A DNA stretch of 64,000 bases from Anaeromicropila herbilytica (GTDB lineage Bacteria > Bacillota > Clostridia > Lachnospirales > Lachnospiraceae): assembly GCF_016591975.1 (NCBI RefSeq), contig NZ_AP024169.1, positions 4,785,001 through 4,849,000 on the forward strand, given 5' to 3'. Each line of letters starts with the position of its first letter. Within the stretch, counting starts at the first letter, position 1. Of this stretch, positions 9,717 through 17,580 are shown one piece after another. The translations under genes were made by a program, and so were the position numbers. A model generated the notes under the pieces. That model was given only the letters and a program-made list of their open reading frames with translations. It was not told where the DNA came from and did not search any database.

Positions 9717-10136
9717 CTATTTAGCGTCTTTTGGTCTCTTAGCTCCATATTTAGAACGAGCTTGTCTTCTCTTAGCTACACCTGCAGTATCAAGAGTACC
9801 TCTGACAACGTGGTATCTTGTACCTGGTAAATCTTTTACTCTACCACCTCTGATAAGAACAACACTATGTTCTTGTAAGTTGTGGCCTTCACCTGGGATA
9901 TAGCTTGTTACTTCGATTCCGTTTGAAAGACGAACTCTGGCGATTTTTCTAAGTGCTGAGTTAGGCTTCTTTGGAGTTGCAGTTCTAACAGCTGTACAAA
10001 CACCTCTTTTTTGTGGTGCAGATGCATCTGTTGATTTTTTGTTTAATGAATTAAATCCTTTTTGAAGCGCTGGAGAAGTAGATTTCTTCTCAACAGTCTT
10101 TCTACCTTTTCTTACTAACTGATTAAAAGTTGGCAT
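9717..10136 (-). CDS. rpsL: 30S ribosomal protein S12
   Basis: 139 residues. Decoding-centre protein. The loops that determine streptomycin response (KKPNSALRK and GHNLQEHSV) carry the ordinary wild-type residues. AGGAGGTG is 7 bases before the ATG. It is the first gene of the str operon here, with a consensus promoter about 105 bases upstream. Unusually, rpoC does not directly precede it: an agr locus lies between. Confidence 0.99.
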   Translation of the reverse strand: MPTFNQLVRKGRKTVEKKSTSPALQKGFNSLNKKSTDASAPQKRGVCTAVRTATPKKPNSALRKIARVRLSNGIEVTSYIPGEGHNLQEHSVVLIRGGRVKDLPGTRYHVVRGTLDTAGVAKRRQARSKYGAKRPKDAK

Positions 10137-10240
10137 TACTTTTCACCTCCTGATGATTTGGTTGCTTCGGTTTCATTTTACGAATATTATTTCAACCTTA
10201 AAATGGTGCTTACTACATAAAGTAGAATGCACACTGATAA

Positions 10241-10269
10241 ATTATATGTTACATGTTTGTTTTTGTCAA
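10241..10269 (-). promoter_or_regulatory. Consensus sigma-A promoter of the rpsL operon
   Basis: Perfect TTGACA and TATAAT hexamers with a 17-base spacer on the minus strand, giving a leader of roughly 95 bases before rpsL. It lies between the agr terminator and rpsL, so the str operon is driven separately from agr and rpoBC. Confidence 0.93.
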
Positions 10270-10324
10270 GGCTTTTTAAAATTGATCGCTGATTTTTTTA
10301 ATAAAAATATACTGAAATTACAAA

Positions 10325-10352
10325 AAGTGATATCCTTTACTAGATATCACTT
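10325..10352 (-). terminator. Terminator downstream of the agr locus
   Basis: A 10-bp perfect stem (AAGTGATATC / GATATCACTT, 8-base loop) followed on the minus strand by TTTTTG. It ends transcripts coming from agrD and insulates the rpsL promoter just downstream. Confidence 0.85.
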
Positions 10353-10736
10353 CTTATAAATATGTAGTTGGAATAATCTACAAAGTATATTCGAATTAAT
10401 TCTCCCATATAATTCATACTATGTATTTTAGTACTTTTATTCTATCATATATTTAATATCTTCCCATATATTAAATATACAATAGCGAACTTCTATTATC
10501 TATGTAACACATATCAAAGAATTGTCTACTTTTATCTCCCATTTCTATAGTTCCCCTTTGATACTACCCCCACATACTATCCCTGCTTCATTGGTTCAAT
10601 TGCTTTAATTATTTGTAACTAAATTGCCTACTACATATTTTATGATAATTCAACAAGCTCTAATTCAACTAGAAATTCAGCAATAATCCCAATTACATTA
10701 AAGTAAACCATGATTTCATCTTTTGCATTTCAATGA
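10353..10736 (-). other. 384-base 3' tail between agrD and its terminator
   Basis: No gene of ordinary size. On the minus strand the region is locally G-rich (several GGGG/GGGAG runs). It contains two possible micro-ORFs. One at 10471-10542 (23 residues, MGDKSRQFFDM...) has AAAGGGGA 9 bases upstream. One at 10640-10711 (23 residues, hydrophobic/acidic, MVYFNVIGII...) has a poor ribosome site. Neither can be supported as a gene from sequence alone. The tail might be a long untranslated region or a small RNA. Confidence 0.3.
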
Positions 10737-10871
10737 TTAGTCTTCTTTAGCTAATTCTTTTACTCTAGCTGGTACTTCTTCATCATACCATATCCATCTG
10801 CAGATATTAATGGCATATAACCCATATCCGAAGATTAAACTAGCAAATGCTTGAACAAATTTTGACTTCAT
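10737..10871 (-). CDS. agrD: AgrD-type cyclic autoinducer peptide precursor
   Basis: 44 residues. The N-terminal amphipathic/hydrophobic helix (MKSKFVQAFASLIFGYG) is followed by the signal segment INICRWIWY and an acidic C-terminal tail DEEVPARVKELAKED. Cys24 is followed ten residues later by Pro34, the same spacing as in staphylococcal AgrD (Cys to the VP of the tail). The predicted thiolactone ring is C-R-W-I-W, or one residue longer. The ATG overlaps the agrB stop as ATGA, which suggests translational coupling. GGGAGGG lies about 10 bases upstream. AgrB would cleave the tail and form the ring. Classification is by pattern and context, both strong. Confidence 0.88.
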   Translation of the reverse strand: MKSKFVQAFASLIFGYGLYAINICRWIWYDEEVPARVKELAKED

Positions 10872-11455
10872 GATTTTCTTCCCTCCCTTAGTTTTAGTCT
10901 TTCAATAACCAATGAACATGATGTTGCAATAATAGCAATCGAAATGTAATTTACGTATGTCTTCCAATTTAGATAACTCATACATATAATTATGAATATA
11001 AATACTAATAAACATATACGATTACATTTCTTAACGTACTCCATTCTTTTACTTGACCATTGTATTTGCTCTCCACATATTGGTGCAAACATTAACATTA
11101 AAACATATGAGATCATTAGTAGCCCATACACTAAAGCTTGAATCGGTACAATATTCTGGAAGTTATTCACTATTACTGTGAGTGTATAAATTATCACAGT
11201 TGTTGTAAAGCATTTTACTCTTGAATTTGCATGATGCCCACCAGTATACTTTCTCATAATAATCAATGTAGCTATGAAGAGTATTGTTGCAATTACATTA
11301 TGTAGAAAAAAAGAGAGTACTACTATAAAAAGGACAAGGAAAATGTTATAAAGCAAAATAGCTAATCCATATTTATATACGTCCCGATCTTCTTCCTTAG
11401 CTGCTTTATTGCTAATTAAATAACTTGTAATTGAATTAGTTATTACATCTAACAC
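10868..11455 (-). CDS. agrB: AgrB-type peptide-processing membrane protease
   Basis: About 195 residues with five to six hydrophobic segments. The conserved catalytic motif RKYTGGHHANSRVKC gives His (75 in this numbering) and Cys (82) seven residues apart, as His77/Cys84 in S. aureus AgrB. It acts in the cytoplasmic membrane to remove the C-terminal tail of AgrD and close the thiolactone. The start is taken as a GTG 8 bases after AGGGAAG. The frame runs 15 codons further upstream without a better ribosome site. It overlaps agrD by four bases and follows agrC by about 96 bases. Confidence 0.92.
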   Translation of the reverse strand: MLDVITNSITSYLISNKAAKEEDRDVYKYGLAILLYNIFLVLFIVVLSFFLHNVIATILFIATLIIMRKYTGGHHANSRVKCFTTTVIIYTLTVIVNNFQNIVPIQALVYGLLMISYVLMLMFAPICGEQIQWSSKRMEYVKKCNRICLLVFIFIIICMSYLNWKTYVNYISIAIIATSCSLVIERLKLREGRKS

Positions 11456-11551
11456 GAAATCCACTTCCCTTTTCCATTCTATGCTGACACTATAGCACAA
11501 TAAATTGGTCTTGTGTTAAAGATGTAACTTTTAGTTCATTTTATGTAATTT

Positions 11552-12865
11552 TTAGTCGTCTACTGGTATTCTACAGACAAATATGAATTTATTATTTGTA
11601 TAACCTATTTCAAAATATCCTTGCATCTCTTCTATTACTTTCTTTACATTTTTTAATCCAATTCCATGATTCTTTTTATCTAGCTTACTAGTTAGTATTA
11701 ATCCTTCTTTAAACTGCGGCTTTACCGCGTCGTTCGAGACAGAAAATATTAAATTATTTTTTTGTAAATATAGTTTTACTTCAACAAGTGGTGCTCTATC
11801 TCCTATTTTCTCTTTTTTCCAATTAGAAGCACCCTCTATTGCATTATCCAAAATATTACTCACTATAATACATATACTAGTTGGATTAATGATATTTTTA
11901 TCTAGTTTCTCTACTAAAAACTTTGTTTGTATTCCAAACTTTTTTGCTGTATTATATTTTTCATTCATAATTGCATCTAGTATTACATTATCTGTTTGTA
12001 CTATCTTTATCATATTATCTGTAGATTTACTTAATTCTTTTGTATATTCTTCTAACTTTTCATATTCTTTAGTTTTTACCAAAGTGTTCATTAAAGTAAT
12101 ATGTCTTACTATATCATGTTTTATTCCACGAACCTCCTGATAGGAATGCTCCAACTGCATGAAATACTTCTGTTGGTATACTAGTTGTTGCTCCATCAAG
12201 CTTATTTCCTCTTTAATTTTTGACATTTGATGAAGATGCTCATAAATATAAAATACAATAATATTCATAAAGAATAATCCCAAAACAGTTAAATATACTA
12301 ATGCAGTTTTTCTGTCATCACTTCCTACTTGTACTGAATAATCTATTACAAGCAACATAGCTATAATACTTACAATAGGAACTATTAAGAGTGGGATAAA
12401 GTACTCACCACTTTTGTATTCGACTTTTTTATTAATTAATTTTGCTCTTGTTATAATAACCCATAAAATAAGTTTTGAAATAATGGCTGCTGTATTATTT
12501 ACGATATCTATACTAAGTATTTGTTGTAAATTAATGTCCAATATAGTGATAGTAATCATATATATCGATATTTCACATACTCCAATAATACTATTAAAGA
12601 AAGTAAGCCAAAATAAAATCTTTGCTATTTTACTCTCAAATAATATTTTAATTAAGATAGTCTCCAACATTATACTTAATGTTAGCGTTATCCATAAACT
12701 TCTGCTTATGGATCTTGTAGCCAATATTATTGTAAAATCACATACACACCATATTATAGGCAAATACTTAATTTGGAACTTTCGTTCAAAACAACTATCA
12801 ATCAAACTAAATAGAAGAATTACCTCTATTAGCCCTGGAAGGGCATCGTCAATCGTATGAATCAT
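11552..12865 (-). CDS. agrC: AgrC-type sensor histidine kinase
   Basis: 437 residues. The N-terminal half (1-210) has about six or seven membrane segments and no large outer domain, as in peptide-sensing AgrC kinases. A helix leads to the phospho-acceptor in GIKHDIVRH (His250). The GHKL ATPase follows, with the N box SNILDNAIEGA (about 345) and the G box NHGIGLKN (about 400). This is the HPK10 class, paired with LytTR regulators. It should sense the mature AgrD product. 43 bases separate it from agrA upstream. The weak ribosome site (GGGGG) suggests coupling. Confidence 0.92.
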   Translation of the reverse strand: MIHTIDDALPGLIEVILLFSLIDSCFERKFQIKYLPIIWCVCDFTIILATRSISRSLWITLTLSIMLETILIKILFESKIAKILFWLTFFNSIIGVCEISIYMITITILDINLQQILSIDIVNNTAAIISKLILWVIITRAKLINKKVEYKSGEYFIPLLIVPIVSIIAMLLVIDYSVQVGSDDRKTALVYLTVLGLFFMNIIVFYIYEHLHQMSKIKEEISLMEQQLVYQQKYFMQLEHSYQEVRGIKHDIVRHITLMNTLVKTKEYEKLEEYTKELSKSTDNMIKIVQTDNVILDAIMNEKYNTAKKFGIQTKFLVEKLDKNIINPTSICIIVSNILDNAIEGASNWKKEKIGDRAPLVEVKLYLQKNNLIFSVSNDAVKPQFKEGLILTSKLDKKNHGIGLKNVKKVIEEMQGYFEIGYTNNKFIFVCRIPVDD

Positions 12866-12908
12866 ATTAAGCCCCCATGTATACTACATAAAATTAATTT
12901 TAATGTCA

Positions 12909-13619
12909 TTATCGCAACGACCACGTAAACGCTCTATTAACTTCTTTTATTTTACTTTTACTAATTGGTAATCTAATTCCCTGCTCCAGCATTAAATCAT
13001 ATCCTCTTATTTCTTCAACATATTTTAAGTTTATAATATAACTTTGGTGAATTCGAATAAATTCATAATCAGATACTTCTAGTTCAACTTCGTTTAATTT
13101 GCCGTAATAACTTAAGACTTTATCTTTAAGATGAACTAAGATTGTTCTTTTATTACTTTCAAAGTAAACAATATCTTGTAATGAAATAAGACGCTCTTTA
13201 CCTTGAAAGGAAAAAGAAAACATATTTTTTCTTTCATATTGAATTTCTTCAATTGCTTTTGTTAATACCATTGGAAGTTCTTTCTCGATTGTATCTTTCA
13301 TTAAATAACGGTAAGCCTTTACCTCAAAGGCATGTAGCACCATATCAATATGACTAGTAATGAAAATAATAATTACTTTGTTATTTCTCTTCCGAATCAC
13401 TTGCGCTGTATCAATTCCCCCAAGTTCTTTCATTTGCATATCCAATAGTATAATATCAAATTCTGTTTGTGATATGCATAAATAATCCACAAATTTTGCC
13501 CCATCATCAAATTGTTGAATACTCACTTTATTATCCGTACTTTTAGACCATCTTTTAATAAGCTCCAATAAATAATCTTTAAAGATTGAATCATCATCAC
13601 ATACAGCTATATGTATCAT
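12909..13619 (-). CDS. agrA: AgrA-type response regulator with LytTR DNA-binding domain
   Basis: 236 residues. A receiver domain with the acidic pocket DDD (8-10), phospho-acceptor Asp60 (IILLDMQM) and conserved Lys108 is followed by a LytTR domain (about 135-236) with the typical 'ISLQDIVYFESNKRTILVHLKD' and 'IRIHQSYIINLKYV' motifs. It should bind direct repeats at agr target promoters when phosphorylated by AgrC. It is first in the operon. Order A-C-B-D differs from the staphylococcal B-D-C-A. Confidence 0.93.
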   Translation of the reverse strand: MIHIAVCDDDSIFKDYLLELIKRWSKSTDNKVSIQQFDDGAKFVDYLCISQTEFDIILLDMQMKELGGIDTAQVIRKRNNKVIIIFITSHIDMVLHAFEVKAYRYLMKDTIEKELPMVLTKAIEEIQYERKNMFSFSFQGKERLISLQDIVYFESNKRTILVHLKDKVLSYYGKLNEVELEVSDYEFIRIHQSYIINLKYVEEIRGYDLMLEQGIRLPISKSKIKEVNRAFTWSLR

Positions 13620-13709
13620 TTTTCACCCTAACTTTCGTTTCTGGACTTAATCACAGATGTATTGTAATCTTTTATTAATATCAACTGCGAGAATTATTCT
13701 TTTAGTTTA

Positions 13710-13718
13710 ATTATACCA
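13710..13718 (-). promoter_or_regulatory. Extended -10 promoter of the agr operon
   Basis: TGGTATAAT on the minus strand (TGn plus perfect TATAAT) about 90 bases before agrA, with no recognisable -35 at the right distance. A promoter with a poor -35 would fit activation by a regulator such as AgrA, but no AgrA direct repeat was confidently identified. Confidence 0.55.
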
Positions 13719-13784
13719 TTATTTACCACAAAAATCTATATTTCTTCTCTTTCTAGCAAAAATATGATTTTGTAAAATTATTCA

Positions 13785-13831
13785 TAAAAAAAGCGCATCG
13801 CAAATAGTGTTAATCTATTTGCGATCGCTTT
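13785..13831 (-). terminator. Intrinsic terminator of rpoBC
   Basis: A stem of about 17 bp with a single bulged base (AAAGCGCATCGCAAATAG with CTATTTGCGATCGCTTT, 7-base loop) lies just after the rpoC stop. It is followed on the minus strand by a run of seven T. It separates rpoC from the agr promoter. Confidence 0.92.
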
Positions 13832-13869
13832 ATTCTATTATATATTAAACTATTTAGAGTTAATTCTTT

Positions 13870-16800
13870 TTATTCCTCATCTTCTGATATTGAAAGCATA
13901 TCTAAGTCGTCAAAAGAATCTTCGTCTGCTTGATAATTGTCTGTTATTTCATTTCCAATTCCATCAAAGCTATTATCATCTTCAACGTCTTCTGATACCA
14001 TTAATTCTTCACTAATATCACTATCTAGTTTTACAGAACGATATCTCTTCATACCTGTACCAGCTGGAATTAGCTTACCAATGATAACATTTTCTTTCAG
14101 ACCGATAAGTGGATCGACTTTACCTTTAATTGCTGCTTCTGTAAGAACTTTTGTTGTTTCTTGGAAAGATGCTGCTGAAAGGAATGAATTTGTAGCAAGA
14201 GATGCTTTTGTAATACCTAGCATTACTTGTTTACCATCTACTTCTTCTAGACCTTTTTCACGTAATTCAACATTTACATCATCATATTCTAAAGTATCAA
14301 CTAAAGTACCTGGTAAGTAGTCTGAATCTCCATTATTTTCAATCCTGATTTTCTTAAGCATTTGTCTAACGATAACTTCGATATGTTTATCATTAATTTC
14401 TACACCTTGTAGACGGTAAACTCTTTGAACTTCTTGAATCATGTAATCTTGCACCGCACGAACACCCTTAATCTTAAGGATATCATGAGGGTTAACACTA
14501 CCTTCTGTTAATTCATCACCGGCTTCAAGAATGTCTCCATCCATAACTTTAATACGTGATCCATAAGGAATTAGGTAAGCCTTTGCTTCACCTGTTTCAT
14601 TATTTGTTACGATAACTTCACGTTTTTTCTTCGTATCTTTGATTGTTACAACTCCACCAAACTCTGCAATAATTGCAAGACCTTTTGGTTTTCTTGCTTC
14701 AAAAAGTTCTTCAACACGAGGAAGACCTTGTGTGATATCATCACCGGCAACACCACCTGTATGGAACGTACGCATTGTAAGCTGTGTACCTGGCTCACCG
14801 ATTGATTGAGCAGCAATAATACCTACTGCTTCACCAACTTGAACAGCTTCACCAGTTGCCATGTTAGAACCATAACATTTAGCACATACACCAATGTGTG
14901 ATCTACAAGAAAGAATAGTACGAATCTTAACTTTTGCATTATTACCTGCATCTATCAATTCTTGTTTTGCAACGATTCTTGCTGCACGTTTTGGAGTAAT
15001 CATATGATTTGCCTTAACGATTAGCTCACCGTTATCATCAAAGATTGATTCACAAGAATATCTTCCTGTAATTCTTTCTTCTAAGCTTTCAATTACTTCA
15101 CGGCCATCTGTAAATGCCTTAATCCACATTCCAGGTATTTCTTTGCCTTCTTGACAGTCAACTTCACGGATGATTAAATCTTGAGATACGTCAACAAGTC
15201 GACGAGTCAAGTAACCTGAATCGGCTGTACGAAGCGCAGTATCAGAAAGACCTTTTCTAGCTCCATGTGCTGAGATAAAGTATTCTAGTACGTCAAGACC
15301 TTCACGGAAGTTTGACTTAATTGGAAGTTCGATAGTACGACCTGATGTATCGGCCATAAGACCACGCATACCTGCAAGCTGTTTAATCTGCTTATCAGAA
15401 CCACGGGCACCAGAGTCAGCCATCATGTAAATATTATTATATTTATCAAGACCAGTTAGTAGAGCTTCTGTAATTTCATCATCGGCTTCTTTCCAAGTCT
15501 CAATAACAGCTTTGTATCTTTCTTCTTCTGTCATAAGACCACGACGGAAGTTCTTAGAGATTACTTCAACTGTTTTTTCTGCTTCTTCTAGAATTGTCTT
15601 CTTCTTGGCTGGTACAGTCATATCAGAGATAGAAACTGTCATAGCAGCACGAGTTGAATATTTATATCCTAGAGACTTGATTGCATCAAGAGTTTCAGCT
15701 GTCTTTGTTGCACCATGTGTATTGATACATTTTTCAAGAATTTGTTTTAATCCTTTTTTACCAACATGGAAATCTATTTCTGGTTTTAAGAAGTTTTCAG
15801 GTTTGCTACGATCTACAAATCCCAAGTCTTGGCTTAAGATTTCATTGAATATGAAACGTCCTAACGTAGACTCAACCATCTTTGTTTCTTCTTCACCGTT
15901 TAAGTTAATACCAGTTCTACGTACCTTAATCTTAGCATGAAGCGTAACTTCTGCATTTTCATATGCCAAAATAGCTTCATTAATACTCTTGAATGCATGG
16001 CCTTCACCTAAATCACCAGGTCTTTCTTGCGTTAAATAATAGATACCAAGTACCATATCCTGTGAAGGAACAGCAACAGGACCACCATCAGATGGTTTTA
16101 GTAAGTTATTAGGTGAAAGTAATAAGAATCTACATTCTGCTTGTGCTTCTACGGAAAGTGGTAAATGTACCGCCATCTGGTCACCATCGAAATCGGCATT
16201 GAACGCAGTACATACAAGTGGATGTAATTTAATTGCTTTACCTTCTACTAATATAGGTTCAAATGCTTGGATACCAAGTCTGTGAAGAGTAGGTGCACGG
16301 TTTAGCATAACTGGATGTTCTCTAATTACTTCTTCTAATACATCCCATACTTCTGATTGAAGTCTTTCTACCATTTTCTTGGCAGATTTAATATTATGAG
16401 CAGTTCCTCTTGCAACTAATTCTTTCATAACGAAAGGCTTGAATAATTCGATAGCCATTTCTTTTGGAAGACCACATTGATAGATCTTAAGTTCTGGACC
16501 AACTACGATAACAGAACGTCCTGAATAGTCAACACGTTTACCAAGTAAGTTCTGACGGAAACGTCCTTGCTTACCTTTTAACATATCAGATAGAGATTTT
16601 AGTGCACGGTTACCAGGACCAGTAACTGGACGTCCTCTTCTACCGTTATCAATAAGAGCATCTACTGCTTCTTGTAACATTCTTTTTTCATTACGAACAA
16701 TAATATCTGGAGCACCAAGCTCTAATAATCTCTTTAGACGATTATTACGGTTGATAATTCTACGATATAAGTCATTCATATCACTTGTTGCAAAACGTCC

Positions 16801-17559
16801 ACCGTCTAATTGAACCATTGGTCTTAAATCTGGTGGGATAACTGGAACTACAGTCATAATCATCCACTCTGGTTTGTTACCAGACTCACGGAACGCTTCA
16901 ACAACTTCAAGTCTCTTAATGATTCTTGCTCTCTTTTGACCAGTAGAATCTTTAAGATCTCTCTTTAATTCTTTTGATTCTTTTTCAAGGTCGATATCTC
17001 TTAATAGTTCTTGAATAGATTCCGCACCCATACCAACACGGAAACGATTTCCGTATTTGTCATAAGCTTCTCTGAATTCTTTTTCATTTAATACTTGTTT
17101 GTATTGTAAATCAGATTCACCTTTATCTAATACGATATATGATGCAAAATATAATACTTTTTCAAGAGTTCTAGGAGAAAGGTCTAAAATTAGACCCATT
17201 CTACTAGGAATTCCTTTAAAATACCAAATATGAGATACTGGTGCAGCAAGCTCAATGTGTCCCATTCTTTCTCTACGAACACTAGCTTTTGTTACTTCAA
17301 CACCACATCTATCACAAACGACACCTTTATATCGAATTTTTTTATATTTACCACAATGACATTCCCAATCTTTGCTTGGTCCAAAGATTTTTTCACAGAA
17401 AAGGCCATCTTTTTCAGGTTTTAGAGTTCTATAATTAATAGTTTCTGGCTTCTTGACCTCACCCCTAGACCATTCTCTGATCTTTTCAGGTGAAGCAAGC
17501 CCGATCTTAATCGCATCATAGGCTATCTGTTCTACGTGCTCTGCAGTTATTTCAGGCAT
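13870..17559 (-). CDS. rpoC: RNA polymerase beta' subunit
   Basis: 1229 residues. Zinc-binding cysteines C67/C69/C82/C85 are present, as is the catalytic magnesium loop NADFDGDQMAVH (about residue 450), the bridge/trigger region and the C-terminal 'GEPGTQLTMRTFHTGG' motif. The acidic C-terminal tail (rich in Asp/Glu/Ser) matches clostridial homologues. ATG follows GGGAG at good spacing. It lies 21 bases after rpoB, so the two are cotranscribed, and a strong terminator follows. Confidence 0.99.
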   Translation of the reverse strand: MPEITAEHVEQIAYDAIKIGLASPEKIREWSRGEVKKPETINYRTLKPEKDGLFCEKIFGPSKDWECHCGKYKKIRYKGVVCDRCGVEVTKASVRRERMGHIELAAPVSHIWYFKGIPSRMGLILDLSPRTLEKVLYFASYIVLDKGESDLQYKQVLNEKEFREAYDKYGNRFRVGMGAESIQELLRDIDLEKESKELKRDLKDSTGQKRARIIKRLEVVEAFRESGNKPEWMIMTVVPVIPPDLRPMVQLDGGRFATSDMNDLYRRIINRNNRLKRLLELGAPDIIVRNEKRMLQEAVDALIDNGRRGRPVTGPGNRALKSLSDMLKGKQGRFRQNLLGKRVDYSGRSVIVVGPELKIYQCGLPKEMAIELFKPFVMKELVARGTAHNIKSAKKMVERLQSEVWDVLEEVIREHPVMLNRAPTLHRLGIQAFEPILVEGKAIKLHPLVCTAFNADFDGDQMAVHLPLSVEAQAECRFLLLSPNNLLKPSDGGPVAVPSQDMVLGIYYLTQERPGDLGEGHAFKSINEAILAYENAEVTLHAKIKVRRTGINLNGEEETKMVESTLGRFIFNEILSQDLGFVDRSKPENFLKPEIDFHVGKKGLKQILEKCINTHGATKTAETLDAIKSLGYKYSTRAAMTVSISDMTVPAKKKTILEEAEKTVEVISKNFRRGLMTEEERYKAVIETWKEADDEITEALLTGLDKYNNIYMMADSGARGSDKQIKQLAGMRGLMADTSGRTIELPIKSNFREGLDVLEYFISAHGARKGLSDTALRTADSGYLTRRLVDVSQDLIIREVDCQEGKEIPGMWIKAFTDGREVIESLEERITGRYSCESIFDDNGELIVKANHMITPKRAARIVAKQELIDAGNNAKVKIRTILSCRSHIGVCAKCYGSNMATGEAVQVGEAVGIIAAQSIGEPGTQLTMRTFHTGGVAGDDITQGLPRVEELFEARKPKGLAIIAEFGGVVTIKDTKKKREVIVTNNETGEAKAYLIPYGSRIKVMDGDILEAGDELTEGSVNPHDILKIKGVRAVQDYMIQEVQRVYRLQGVEINDKHIEVIVRQMLKKIRIENNGDSDYLPGTLVDTLEYDDVNVELREKGLEEVDGKQVMLGITKASLATNSFLSAASFQETTKVLTEAAIKGKVDPLIGLKENVIIGKLIPAGTGMKRYRSVKLDSDISEELMVSEDVEDDNSFDGIGNEITDNYQADEDSFDDLDMLSISEDEE

Positions 17560-17580
17560 TGTCTGATACTCCCTTCGGTA

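Noticed and set aside
9610..9903. 97-codon plus-strand frame over rpsL
   Set aside because: Antisense to a ribosomal protein gene. Its sequence is a reading of the rpsL complement.
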